Shown: positions 47,685-59,779 of the stretch, one piece after another
How the letters are laid out: each line of letters begins with the position of its first letter
How positions within the stretch are numbered: position 1 is the stretch's first letter
Source of the DNA: Aphrocallistes beatrix
Lineage: Eukaryota > Porifera > Hexactinellida > Sceptrulophora > Aphrocallistidae
Length of the DNA: 64,000 nt
Direction of reading: 5' to 3'
NCBI GenBank assembly: GCA_963281255.1
Contig: OY725489.1
Span: 1,798,001 to 1,862,000, forward strand
Notes under the pieces: model-generated
What the model saw: only the letters and a program-made list of their open reading frames with translations
Told to the model about the DNA's origin: nothing
The model's database searches: none
Made by a program: the position numbers and the translations under genes

Positions 47685-48494
47685 TTTAATTAGTCTACAA
47701 AAGTATAAAAACGTAGTAGCTAGGCCACAGCTGATCCAAACTAATCCAGCTCTTAGTTAATTCATTTGTTTTTTCTATGTTTTATTTTTTACTATAAGTT
47801 GCATTCTCGATCTATATATTCTATATTTCTAATAGGCGGGCCACAGGCTAAATCTGGCCCTCCGACCAATCCAATCCGGCCCGCGAAAGAATCCATGTGA
47901 AAAAATATCAATTTAAAATTGCCGGATTTCTTATCTGAATCTTTTCTGAGGCTAACCTAACACAACTAAAATTTTCTTTTTGCAGCCTCCTTTAGTTTTT
48001 ATTTATCAAAGCACAAAATAGTACTTTTAGATTATAAGCTAGATTTATGCTTATGTTCTTGATTTATTGTTTATTAATGTATTTTTATACTCCGTCTGTG
48101 GGATCGATTTCAGGTACTTATGAACGGCGATTCCGATCTACAGATATTTTCTAGTTCGAATTACCCAAATCGCATAATTTACAGCTTAAATCTCCAAATT
48201 TCTCATATCAACATCATCCGGTACGTGTCACTGCAATAAAAGTAATTTCAACTGACCAGGTAATAATGAATACCTGTTTTGCAAAATATATTCATACTTT
48301 CTGATAGCCTCATTTCCTCTTTTTGATCAAATTGCTTGGTAATGACTCTCATTCGGATTCTGTGAAGTTTGTGTATTATGAAAAAGCTTCGAGAAGTCAG
48401 TACCATTTGACATGTGTACGTATTCCTTGGATACTTATTCCTAGTTTGATTGGTATAGTATGCAAAATCAAACTATTCATCACTGTATAAATAG

Positions 48495-51400
48495 GTACTA
48501 CATGCTCAATGGAGGTATGATCGGGTCCGACATAATGATGGCATGGGTGATTGATGGAGTGACTAACATCTCAGATCGCTACGCTGAGATGAAGAGTCTA
48601 CCTGTAGAAGACGCTCAGCAAGATTTTGAACTTGTTGAAGGGTATGAAGAGAATGGAAGAACAGTCATTGAATTTTGTCGGTAAGCAATGATTCAAATTA
48701 AATACAATTATTCAGTTACATTGGATTGTGCAATCTCAAATTAGAACTCTGTTATTTAGGTCTAACGTTCGAAATTTAGCCTGAAAGTTCCAGAAATTTT
48801 ATTAATAAGATGCCTTTTGGTTAAAACCTTCTGCCCAACTCAGATTCAAATTTGGTATAATTGCAAATAGTATCTTTTAATCATTCTTAAACACAAATAT
48901 TAAAATGTCTATCGACAGACCGATAGTACAGCTCCAGTAAGTGACTTGGCACGTGCGAGAACCTACTCACTCACTTTATGAAAACTAATATAGTCACATT
49001 CTACACATTGAAATACCCTATATTAGCAAGTTGAGAACTCCCTCCAAGCATGCATAAACTAAAAATTTTTAGTGTGAAAAATGTATGTCTACATAGCAGA
49101 ACCTCGTTAATACAAACACTTGGGGACGGTCGAAATTCGTTCGTTATCCGGAATTCGTATTAACCGGATTGACGGTGCACACGATAAAGAGATCCTACAT
49201 GCCAAATTTGGTAAAGATCGGACTGGTAGATTTCGCAGTCGCGCGTTCGGGCTTGAAGGGGGGTCACTTGGAACTCATACATGCTTCTAACAGATTAGTA
49301 TTTTAAACGTTGACGAAATGTTTGTCCTAATAGGAAACTAACAACTTGTGATGAAAGAGACAGGGAAATTTCAGGAACATCGAGGATAGTCTTCAGCTGG
49401 AGTGACAATGATCCCAATCCTGTACCCACCATGCATATAAATAGAGGAACGAGGAGTCTCAACTTGATTGGTACTTTCAGAGATTTCACTAGTTCATTAC
49501 CTACCAACACAAAACAACTTAATTTGACGATCGGAAACTTTACTATTCCTCATACCGTTCCAACATCTTATTGGTGTAGGGTAGTGCCATTCCAACAGCC
49601 TTCAATTCCACATCATATTATTAGGATAGGTAAGCCGATAATAATAATTTCCGATTTATAGCTTATTCTAGTACTTTTAACAATCTCGAATATAATTTAA
49701 ACACCAGTTAACTGGATACTGCCACCATTTTTATTAATAGTTAAGATTTTTTAGTGTCCTTCCTATACGGATATACACGTAGGATCTATGATCCTATAAA
49801 ATAGTATGGAGGCACAGTTCTAAAGTGAGTGTTAATGTCCATTGGCCGTATTGCTTCCCCTGACAGCAGTTTAAAAGATAATGTGTGATGATGAAACATT
49901 ATTTGTAAGTTGTACCTACCCTTCAATTTTCAAAATATGTTAAATCATCATGATTATGTATAAAACTATTCAACATATTGATTCCATACTAATACTTGTA
50001 GCAATGGTACACTAAGGATGTCTCTACAATAATAAGTTAATTTTATTATGAGGTTGTGATGATTAGTCAGCAAAAAATCTAAAATCGGGGTACAGTGACT
50101 CAATAACATACCTTTCATATGTCATAGACAACTATAGTATAAGGCTAACCATTAACTCAGCCAATGTTGAGGCTGAAGGCCATTGAACTAATACATAATT
50201 AGCCCCAAATCATTAACTTTGCATAGAGCTTAAGAATGTATTATCAGTATGTATGAACATGGTGTCAAACTGCACATATCTGTTGCCGAAATTATGATGT
50301 CATAGTCTATATTTTGGATGAATTTGGCAATTTTCTGACCTTTTTTAAGACAGCTTTCCCGATATTATTAATGCTTGATTTTGATAATTAAACTATGCTG
50401 GGGACCAGTTGATTGAAAAATTTGGAATTTTTCAATGGAATGTTGCCACATTCCTGTGTTGCTATGTAAAGGCATTTTCGTCCTTTGAGGCTATAGCTTA
50501 ACGATCGTAAGGGTTAAACATTCAAATTTGACATCATTTGATGGGCAATACCCTACTTCCTATTAAGTAGTAATATGATTCATATTTCTAAATTCAAAGG
50601 TTTTTGAGATATGGGATAATACACTAAATGTGATCGTTGGACATAAAATGGTTCCATGTCTCGATAACCATTTTTCCAATCAACTGGTCCCCAGCCTAGT
50701 TTAATGTCAAAATCAAGCATTAATGACGCTTGAAAGTTGTCTTAAAACAGGTTAGAAAATTGCCAGATTCGTTCTAAATATAGTCTATTACGTAATAAAT
50801 GATTACGTATCATAATTTCTGCAACGGATATACAGTAGATATTGGATATAGTGATAGTGCCGGGGACAAGGAATTTTTGATCAAATTATCTCGTTTGTTC
50901 GCCTATAAATACCCATTTCCAAGTATAGTATTGATTCTGTCAATTATCAAGTAGAGTCAACTCTGCTTAATTGGGACACCGGTTAATCGGGGCAACCGCT
51001 TATTTGGGACATGTCTCCAGGAACGGAAAGGTTCCCATACATAAAAGTTAATACTAAATTTCATCGGTCAATTGGGAACTGTGCTAAATCAGGACAAAAT
51101 ATCTGGGACTAAAGTGTCCCAATTAAGCGGAGTCACCTGTCATCAATGGTCGACATTGGTTGTATATTATAATTTTATACCGCTGAATCTCATACTTATT
51201 GAACTTCCGAACACACTATGATGGAGTTGTGCATCTTTCCAGGAAGGTGAAAGTACACACGTATCTCTTCTAAGAAGGCTAAATAGAACTTAGGAAATCA
51301 TAAGTGTGGTGGAACTAGACCCCTGCCCCCCGCCTGGGCTCTAAAATGTGTCTCATTTTGTCATTTGGTGTAGTATCGAAAATCGTATAGTAACCTCGTC

Positions 51401-53618
51401 TGACCATAAATATTATACACATCTCCAAATTTCTTTTTCTTACACTTATTGTATTTGTGAAAAATCCATAGTGGCTATCTTCTGAATACTCGGCTAGCGT
51501 TTTAATGCTAGCCGGGTATTTCAGAAGATGACTAAGCTAAACCTTTATTGCAGATTATTGTATGAAAACTATAAAATCCAATGTTGGAGACCGATTCATA
51601 TGAAAATTTAGTATTATAGTATAGTACCGTACGTATTATGTGTATTTCGTCAAATCGAGCCAGACGTTCGTTCATTTCTCTAAATACCTACTAAAAACAC
51701 CATTTTGCATAGAATTAAGAAGGAAGCAAGATGGGACTAATTACGGCAGCGGACAATCCACAGCGTGGCAGGAACTCCTGGTATATTAAACTGATCCGTT
51801 TGTAGATTCTGCTCGAGATACTATGTGGTGTTATTGTTTTGTCTTTTTATCCCTTCTTTTATGTTATTTCTTAGGCGTGCAACTAGACCCGAGAACAATT
51901 GAATATCTCCACCATATTGTGGTATTTAAATGCAGAAATAGTTTTACAGAAATGTTTGGGAACTGTGGCGATCCGACTAGTGACATCGTAACTTCAGGAG
52001 CTGCTCCGGACTGTCACACCTTCGGGATCATTGGTGTATGGGCAGTTGGAGGCAGTAGTGTTGATTTTCCACTGGACGCAGGAATACTTCTAGGACCAGA
52101 TGAAACTTTCCATAGTTTCCTTTTAGAAATACACTATGACAATCCTCAAATGGATGTTGGGAAGGAAGATGATTCAGGATTGATTTTTTATTATACTGAA
52201 ACGTTGAGACAGCATAATGTCGGGCTCTTTCACATGGGTCATTTTGAGAATGAACATATGCAGATCCCACCTGGAGCAGAATCATTTCTAGTACAAGAAT
52301 ATTGTCCACCTGCTTGCTTCGATTTTGTTGGCGATATAAAAGTTATCGTATCCGGAGTACATTCACATTCTGCAGGAATTGCGCTCTGGACGCAAATAAT
52401 TCGCAATAAAAAGGAGATAGGCTATCTGAATATCAATCGGAACTATGATTTTGAGTATCAAGTAAGTTACCATCATACAGTGTTAAATAGGAATGCCAGT
52501 CAACTCATACCACATACCAACTCGTACTATGTCAAATCGTACCAAGTCAACAGAAAATATTGGTTACGCTGTGTTCTTATACAGATATCTCATTACATCC
52601 AAAATGCTATAGAAATCGTACATTTCATTTTGGTAGTGTTACGAGTTGGTGGTTGGTACGAGTTAACTGTTTTAATAGAATGTCTTAATATATCTCAGAT
52701 ATGATACAACTCATAAAAAAATGTGACTCATCACTCTGTAATGACGTCATCATTACTAAATTGACAAATTTGATGATTTTCAGTGATTTCGATTATAACA
52801 GTTAGACAACTTATCTAGAGATTTTAGCTACCTTACAATTAATCAATGTGAGCCTAAGCGTCCGATGGACGCCTCTGGTGGACATAAAGTACCCGTCAGC
52901 CGCACCGCTGTGCGGCTGACGGGTACTTTCAAGCAAGCGAATTGCGCTTGTAGTTTAATAATTCTCAAAAATATTTATCTTGGCCATTTCTTAGGATGCT
53001 TTCTACCACGAAGACCCTATCACTATAAAACCAGGAGACGCTCTAATCACAAACTGTCTTTACAATACGAAATCACGTCAGGGTTTTACAATTGGAGGAC
53101 CAACGCTAAGAGATGAAAATTGTCTGAATTTGTTTTATTACTATCCTAGGAAACCATTCCATGAATTATGCCTATCATGGTATAACAGAAGAACCTCTTT
53201 TAATAGTGCTTTGGACTCATTTCAGTGCAATAATGTTGATGTGAACGGTAGTACAACATTTGAGGAATTAATTTCAAATGCTGGAAATATTCAATGGACA
53301 GACAAAATTGCAAGAACTTTGGAAGTTTCACAATTAGTAGATGCAAGTAGTCAAAACGTAGCTTGTGGGACAAGAAGTCTAGTTGTAAATCTCCCAAAGC
53401 CGGGTATAGATTATGAAGTGTATCCTCACAGACGAGATGTTTGTGGGAACTACAATGGCACTTACTATGCAGGAGGAGATACTGCGGATTACTACTATAA
53501 CTGTTCTACAAACCAACCATACTTCGACCCAATCGGTGAAGTCCGTACTGATGCTTCTTTCTCGGCTAGCATTCCTAAAATGGTTTGGCTGTTAGCATTA
53601 GGTTTACTAGTTATGTAG
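48495..53618 (+). CDS. Copper type II monooxygenase, DBH/MOXD-like, 5' end not found
   Basis: The family hydroxylates substrates such as dopamine using two copper sites in the secretory pathway. Exons 48495-48680, 49334-49629, 51875-52461 and 52995-53618 join in frame. The first holds the DOMON end (NGGMIGSDIMMAWV, DRYAE). The second leads into the catalytic core (VPTSYWCRVV, then HH near IPHHIIR). The third has the CuA pair in YLHHIVVFKC, His in LLEIHYDNP and the CuB HxH in VSGVHSHSAG. The fourth has ITIKPGDALITNCLYNT and FYYYPRKPFHELC. The axial CuB ligand, Met in the family motif EEMCVN, is Asn here (RDENCLN). The C-terminus ends in a hydrophobic stretch (KMVWLLALGLLVM), like a GPI or tail-anchor signal. 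The signal peptide and the start of the DOMON domain must lie upstream; I could not place that exon. The exon 1 acceptor is uncertain (48459 is an alternative). Confidence 0.88.
50276..50833. repeat. Inverted-repeat element in a monooxygenase intron
   Basis: Arms of about 150 bp: tctgttgccgaaattatgat on the left returns as atcataatttctgcaacgg on the right. Another pair is ggggaccagttgattg and caatcaactggtcccc. Non-coding. Confidence 0.65.
50834..50880. repeat. Single arm of the Dicer-side palindrome family
   Basis: cagtagatattggatatag through gacaaggaatttttg matches one arm of 41269-41424 with several changes. It directly abuts the previous element. Confidence 0.6.
50952..51139. repeat. pogo-type MITE, diverged
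   Basis: agtcaactctgcttaattgg and the right end ttaagcggagtcacctg. Same family as 148-291 and related to 6863-7050. Confidence 0.65.
51468..51537. repeat. Short hairpin in a monooxygenase intron
   Basis: atcttctgaatactcggc and its near complement close on an 8-base loop (gttttaat) between two gctagc halves. The stem is about 24-28 bp with one or two mismatches. The size is like a pre-microRNA, but it could be a MITE relic. Confidence 0.6.
52684..52952 (+). mobile_element. Helitron-like family A 3' half in the last monooxygenase intron
   Basis: The body (atgacgtcatcattac) leads to the GC-rich end. There the usual hairpin is replaced by a perfect 20 bp-arm hairpin at 52886-52929 (aaagtacccgtcagccgcac, 4-base loop). 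It ends gaattgcgcttgta, 42 bp before the acceptor of the next exon. Confidence 0.55.
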
Positions 53619-54424
53619 TTATACGTAGTTAGTTTAGAGCAGTACACGTAACTGTACTTAGATTTGGTAGGAATGAGGTAGCTACTCATTGTATTCACTT
53701 TAGCTCTTAAATCCATTTTTTTCCACCAAAATCTGCTTTTCTAACTTTTTTCTAACTTTTTTCTAACTTTATCTTCATATATATTCATCTTTTTATTTTT
53801 GTGTGAAATTAAATTTAGGCTTTGTATATAATTTATATTTTAAGAGCGAAATAATCAATAGTTTGGTAGTGCTGCGCCTTGCGGATACTCGGACGTGCTA
53901 AGTATTTAACTATGGACATGTGCGAATTGTTCACCTTAGGTACCGCCCTGCCAATGCGTCTTATTGAAAATATCATCGAAATCCATGAAGTTTATATATA
54001 TTCTTGTATCACTAAGCCTTTCTGGAATTTTGAAATCTTGAACTATTATAGTTTTGAGAGGAAAGGATAGAGAATGGCATCATGTTGGTATCACAATTAG
54101 AAGTTGGCCACTATACTAGATATTATAGGCATACTAGAAAACTCCCTCTCAGGAAGTTTTCGGGGATCCACCAACTGATGTTATTGAAATAATTTTCAGA
54201 CACTACGAAGTTTAGCAACTTATAACGTTGACCATTTATAATTTGCTCTGTTAATAAAGTCATTGTTTGGGGAAATTTTTGGGCGTCCAGAGTCCAGACG
54301 ACATGTGTAAAAATATCGAAGAATTATGCATTCGATTTATGCTCTCACATTTGTTAATTGCAAAGGAATACATTTGCCTACATCCAAATTATTTGTTGGG
54401 AGTGACACGGCTTTTGTAGAGCTT
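53619..54424. other. 3' flank of the monooxygenase gene, no gene seen
   Basis: AT-rich. Three ctaactttttt-type repeats lie at 53740-53770, and no splice or coding pattern is visible. Confidence 0.4.
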
Positions 54425-54745
54425 CCTTATGACCACGAGGAATTTCATGTTCATTGGAAGCTAAAGTAGCGCCTTCCAATTTTGGAATCCCTTTGATATA
54501 AAAGCAGGATCAAAATCAGAAGACTGCAATTTCTAGAGCTTGTATGCTGAAATGCAGGTATAGCAGAATGCACGTTCAAAACCTTCCCCAGTGTAACTAA
54601 GTCCCAGTCCTCGTACCAAATAGGATTGAAGGATCTGAAATTTTGGTTTACCAAGAGATACTTTGGGATAGATAATATTTCTAGGTTGATAAGGGAATTT
54701 CTCCAAATCTGGGTATGGTAAATCGTTCAACTTTGAATTAGCCAT
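54425..54745 (-). pseudogene. hAT-type TTF zinc-finger fragment
   Basis: The minus frame from 54745 reads FPYQPRNIIYPKVSLGKPKF and, further on, AFCYTC. After a frame change come SSDFDPAFISKGFQNWK and NEHEIPRGHKEAL. This is the TTF-type finger at the N-terminus of hAT/ZMYM-related transposases (FCYxC...F...GFxNWKxA...HExSxxHKEA). Stops and at least one frame change break it. Confidence 0.55.
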
Positions 54746-54849
54746 CTTACTACACTAAAACGCTAAATTAGCAATAGGTAGATCAATCCAGTCAGGATTG
54801 AATACTGTAAACTACCAGGTGATAAAAAAAGTTTCATAATAGAGCTTCA

Positions 54850-54975
54850 TTAACCCGAGCACGTCCAGGAATGTTGAATTGAAAGTGAAAGTTAATTGAA
54901 AGTAAACTGAAAATGAAAGTGAAAGCTGGGTCATTTCTATTTATACCTTTGACCCCAAGTAATCCTCGGGTTAAA
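54850..54975. repeat. Small repeat rich in gaaagtgaaa
   Basis: Ends taacccgagcacgtc and aatcctcgggtta are weakly inverted. The middle repeats gaaagtgaaagt. A second copy runs off the window end (63900-64000). Confidence 0.55.
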
Positions 54976-55001
54976 GCAAAGTCGACTCTATACAAGTCCT
55001 A

Positions 55002-55493
55002 TACTGCCTGACCAAAAGTATTCGAACACCATATTGCTTTGCATCATAAATAAATTGCTAAAATGGTCTATCCATCCATGGAGACTAATTCATTCAAACC
55101 ATGACAGCTACTGAAAACCTAACACATCAAATTCGAAATATACACTCTCGAATTACCCAGTTTAGAAGCTTCCCATTTATTTATCCTTTCCAAAAAGTAA
55201 TTCTTAATAACTGTGTCACCTTGTGCCACGTGCCACTTGCCACTTGCTATAACCATTATACTACTATATATCATGAGAACAAGTGGATCAAGGTGGTAGA
55301 AACGATATCAATTTACTGAGGTATGATTGATTTATAGATAACTTCTAAACTGAGTAATTCGAGGTGTAGATTTCGGATTTGATGTCAGATTTCCAGTAGC
55401 TGTTGTGGTTTAATCAATTGATCACCATAGATAGATTCGCATTATTTATGATGCAAAGCAATATGGTGTTCGAATACTTTTGGCTAGGCAGTG
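55002..55493. repeat. Tc1-type MITE, complete, TA target
   Basis: Ends tactgcctgaccaaaagtat and atacttttggctaggcagtg, flanked by TA. A half copy is at 1244-1425. Confidence 0.8.
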
Positions 55494-55685
55494 TATGTTA
55501 ATGGTATTGTCGTGGTCCATGGACTCTACTTTTTCCCATTAATAACCCTAATGCTAAATTTTTGAACCTGTGAAGCACTGGTGTATTATGTGGACCCCAG
55601 GTTGGGTGGGAATCAAGTTTTTCACAGTGAATACTGTTATCCTGTTTGCAACCGAATATCAACTATTCGCCAAATAAAAAAAAAA

Positions 55686-55860
55686 TGGTCCGGGGGGACC
55701 AATTTTGGCAGGCCAAAACTGGTCCCCCCCTGCCAAAATTGGTCCGGGTTAAATTTTGTGTCATTTAATTACGTACACTAAAGTAGTCCTCTCCTCATAG
55801 GATGTAATCACATTACAATCACTCTAGGAGGTCTCTATTAATAGGGAGTCTATTCAATGC
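55686..55860. repeat. ggtccgggg terminus block, inverted copy at 62220-62345
   Basis: A palindromic ggtccggggggaccaatttt block is followed by about 110 bp (tcctcataggatgtaatcac) that recurs in reverse orientation at 62220-62345. 55861-56250 is unassigned. Confidence 0.55.
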
Positions 55861-56250
55861 TTGCCAACTGCCTGTTTTTGACGGGACGTCCAGATTTTGC
55901 ATTCTTCTGTTGAGCTAATTAGCTCTGCGCAAAGTAGAAAATATATATGGACAAGTATTTACTCCAAATTATTTGGGGTTTACTAGGATATTGGCGTTGC
56001 ATACGTAGAGTATGGGAATACATGTATTTTAATAAACACGAAATATATTTCATTTAAAAATTGTTAAGGTTAATAAATTTTTGGAGGTTGCCAAAATGAT
56101 GTAACCCAAAATATACAATTTAATTGCCAGAATAAGAATACATCCGTCTCTACAGTGTTTTATTTTTATTATTTATTTATGGGATCCAAAATTGCCATCT
56201 TTGAGACTTTCTTTATTGATTAACAAAATATGTTCCCATACTCCCCATAT

Positions 56251-56457
56251 ACCTAATTTCCGGGACGAGACGAGTCAAGATGCCTAATCTCCAGGACGGG
56301 ACAGAAAAGGTACCTAATTTCCGGGACGGGACAGGTTAAGATGGCTAATTTCCGGGACGGGACAGAAAAAGTACCTAATTTCCGGGACGGGATCCCGTCC
56401 CGGAAATTAGGTATCTAGATTTTCCGGGACGGTCCCGTCCCGGAAATTAGGCATGCC
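56251..56457. repeat. Minisatellite with an internal inversion
   Basis: About five direct units of 28-33 bp around acctaatttccgggacggga are followed by two units in reverse orientation. The junction is the palindrome gggacgggatcccgtccc. Confidence 0.8.
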
Positions 56458-57095
56458 CAAGTAGGAATATTTCAAAAACTCCAACCTTGTTGTGCCAAGT
56501 AGGGATATTCTTACTTGGCGCAGAACATTACTACGACTCCAGTATGGATGTGAAGTTAGCAGCACGTTCAGCATCGAAAAGTGAGCAGGTTATAATTGAT
56601 TATAACTTGGCAGTTCCTCATAGGATCTTACTCAAATTCGAATGCAAGCAATAACAGTGGTGTAGCTTTATTCAATTTTAATCTCTAACATCTCTCGATT
56701 AAAACCACATGACAATGACGATGCAAATTTGATGAAATTTCTATAGGATTACAGTATAGCTCAAAGTGAGCAGGGTATAACTAGTTCTAGTTTCACAGTA
56801 CCTTGTAGGATCTTGATCAAATTTGAAACAGAACATTACGAGTGAGGTAGCTTTGTGTCATTTTAATATCTAACGCCTACCGATTAAAACCACATGACAA
56901 TGACGATTCAAAAAATGGACATTTCCATTTAACTCACTATAGCTAGTGAGCAATGTGCAACTATTGAATTGATTACTGACTGACAATATAACACATTTAG
57001 ATGATTCTATAGCTTCTAATTTCACAATACGCTATCCTAATTTATGTCAAGGCTAATCCTTGTACATGTAAATATCGTTAACTAACATTTTCATC

Positions 57096-57816
57096 CTAAA
57101 TGATCAAATTAATTTGGTTTGTGATCCAATTTGTATGCTTCCAACTTCTTTCAGGTTGAAAATGATCTCTAAACAATCTCAAGTAAATCCTAGTCTCTGT
57201 CAGGTTATGAGAAGAATGTTTATCATTGAACTCATACCCTGAAAATTTCATCCAACATTTGCTTTCATCTTTGTAGACAAAAATGTCAGTACCTAGGATC
57301 TGTGCTGCTAAGAATATTTCTAAGTCAGTACCCCAATATCCTAATCGGTCCATCAAGCTTATTTTGAGATATTCTTCTATTGTGTTGCGCTTCGGGTAGC
57401 AAATCATTTCGAGCGTTACAATACTTCAATCATGTTTCTCTATATTCTCCTTTCATTTTTTGTATTAAGAGCCCTCTTAATTATTGGTGATAGCTATCTG
57501 TCCCTGCAATTACGTAAGACAGTGATCTAAATAGGCAATTGCCATCTGGTGAGATTCTTTTCTCTCTAGAAGGTATTAGCTGTCGAATTTCCAGGGATTT
57601 TTCAATAGCTTCGTTCTTATACAAAACACCCTTTGTATACGTCATTTGCAGAAATTTGCATTTTTCTTTCTGCCAGCTTTGTGTTGCTGGCTTGAAATTT
57701 CCGTGATAGTAAAATCTAATTCCTTCAACGGAGATAGGTTCGTCGTCAAGGCTATCATCATAATGCATTGCTCCATTTTCCGATTGGTTTATGTTCAGCT
57801 GAAGGATTTCGATCAC
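57096..57816 (-). pseudogene. OTU-like cysteine protease domain of the MULE
   Basis: The minus frame 57816-57481 ends with RISPDGNCLFRSLSYVI, the OTU catalytic Asp/Cys motif (DGNCLFR). After a stop and frame change, 57407-57096 continues with GYWGTDLEIFLAAQILGTDI, FVYKDE and YLRLFRDHFQPE, giving the typical (W)GTxxEIxxAAxxL segment and the His near the C-terminus. OTU domains cleave ubiquitin-type chains. Here the domain follows the transposase on the same strand, so it is probably the second product or C-terminal part of the element. The interruption near 57410-57480 could be a short intron or damage; a stop is present in the direct reading. Confidence 0.7.
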
Positions 57817-58025
57817 TTGTAGATAGGCATTCAGAACAAGGAGGGATGGCAGGGATTCGATTGGATAGTGATTGAGAAGTTGAAATCCTTACATTGGATT
57901 TTGAATGATGAGCTAAAACCTTTCCAGGTTCAAAATAACTTCGCTTCTTTTTTTTCTTTGCCCAAATTTCTTCTATTTGATCATCGCTTCTGAAATTTAT
58001 TTTTCTTCATTTATAATTTTATCGC

Positions 58026-59779
58026 TTATAATGGTTCGAATGCAAACCTAAATGCTCTGATTCTACCGACAATGTCTTCGCGTATTTTACTAATAAAATA
58101 TCCCGGCCTTAGTTTGCATTCGTTTTGTAATATTGTAATTTTTACAATTCTCATCCAATTCTCAGCTACCGCATTTGTAAATGTAATTCTTGCACTATTT
58201 GGAAATAAATTCGGACTTAATATGATTCCTGACCAGAGGAAACATATAGACATGTAATGTGTTACTAAGAATGTGGGTAGACTCGGTTGAAAGTGTATGT
58301 TTTCCTTGCAATGGTCGGTCCGTTTTTTCTTCTCTAATTCAGTAATAAATTGTGTGCATTTGTTTAGTTCCTCTGAAAATAGATACCAAATGGTGATCTT
58401 GTTTTATAGGTATTGCTATCTCCCAAATTATTGTCTAGTTCTTCATCAAGGTCTTCCAAATATTCCAGATCAATATTATATTTGTCATTACTTAGGCTAA
58501 TGGATTTTGCATTGTCAAACTTATGAAAAAATCCTTAATTTCTGGGTACTAATTCTTTTTAGCTAGACTTGTGATACATAATGCAACAAAAAGTTGCTTC
58601 AGTTCGTCTAATGCTGTACAGCTAACAAATCGTGCCATTATAAACATGACTTTTCTTTTTCGTAGTTGATCGATTCTAAATTTACGGCTGAGTTTGTAGC
58701 TTAAGCGGTTCATGTGTGTGCTGAACATATGTGAATGATCGTTTTCGGGGGTTTGGTAAATTTTGGGGTATGAATAACTTGCCAAGATGTAGCCAGATAA
58801 TCTTCTAGAGTTTGTTTATTGAAACTATTGCAAACACTGTGCAACATTGCCCAGCTATAATCAACTTCTACTTGACTTGGTGTAGCTTCACTATTTGTAA
58901 CTTTCTTGACATCATATAGCCACTGCCTAAGAAAATGTGATATTTTCACATTTGTTTGTTTGCTTGATATCATTTCTGCAAGTGGAATTGGGCTTACATG
59001 GGATTCAGGATGTTGAACAGAATACGCATAGTAGAGTATTCTATCTTGAGACTTCTCTAACTTTCTAACGACCGAGCCAGTTGCATCAAGATGAAATGTC
59101 AAACTTTTCTTTTCCAAGTATTTCAATAAAGAGATTTGTTCTTCGCTATACAAGTGAATTACGAATGGAGTATGGGATATTGTTTGAATATAACCATTCA
59201 TTTTGTCACCTATAATAGTGCTTTTAAAAGATAGTTGGGTACTGACTATGTCTTGCCACATGTCATTAAACCTGAATTTTGACATGTGTTGGGATTTTAC
59301 TTTTTTGAGTACATCAGTTGAATGCAAATAATTAAAGTTACCATGTTTCGCAGCAGTAAAAATGTCAGGTTCAGTGAACAGAGAATAATGGAAATTTGAA
59401 GCACTTTTATTCTGAGTTGTTCAGATATAGTTTCCCTTCTCTCGCCTGCTAAATGACGGCTTTGTGATACTTGATTCGCGAAATGATCTTTTGAAATTGA
59501 TCCAGTGACAAAATATGTAATTACGAAAACATTATTTGCATTCGTTTCAGGTTCTTCCATTATAAACTTAAAACAATCGCTAAATTTGCAAATTGCGGCA
59601 GCTACAAGAAAAGAGCATTTATTGCTATTTGTACTATTCTTATTAATCCTATGATATAAGAACTTTAGTACACAAAATGGATATTTCATTGACATCTTTT
59701 CATTCGATATGTTTGTCCATTCTGGTTCTAATTTGTTCTTAATTTTCAAAAACTTTGAAATTCTTAACCATTCATGCAT
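58026..59779 (-). pseudogene. MULE-like DDE transposase, fragmented
   Basis: Blocks on the minus strand, N- to C-terminal. 59779-59297 has the N-terminal region. 59327-58710 has LTFHLDATGSVVRKL (candidate first Asp), IPLAEMISSKQ, QVEVDYSWAMLHSVCNSFN (candidate second Asp) and IIHICSAH, the CxxH that follows the second Asp in MULE transposases. 58253-58026 has AVAENWMRIVKITIL, KLRPGYFISKI and GRIRAFRFAFEPL. The order matches the MULE layout, with the last block shared with the deleted copy at 24890-25990. At least two frame changes separate the blocks, though introns cannot be excluded. Confidence 0.65.

Noticed and set aside
54870-54930. gaaagtgaaa motifs resembling interferon-response elements
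   Set aside because: They are part of a repeated element (second copy at 63900-64000), so a regulatory meaning is not supported.
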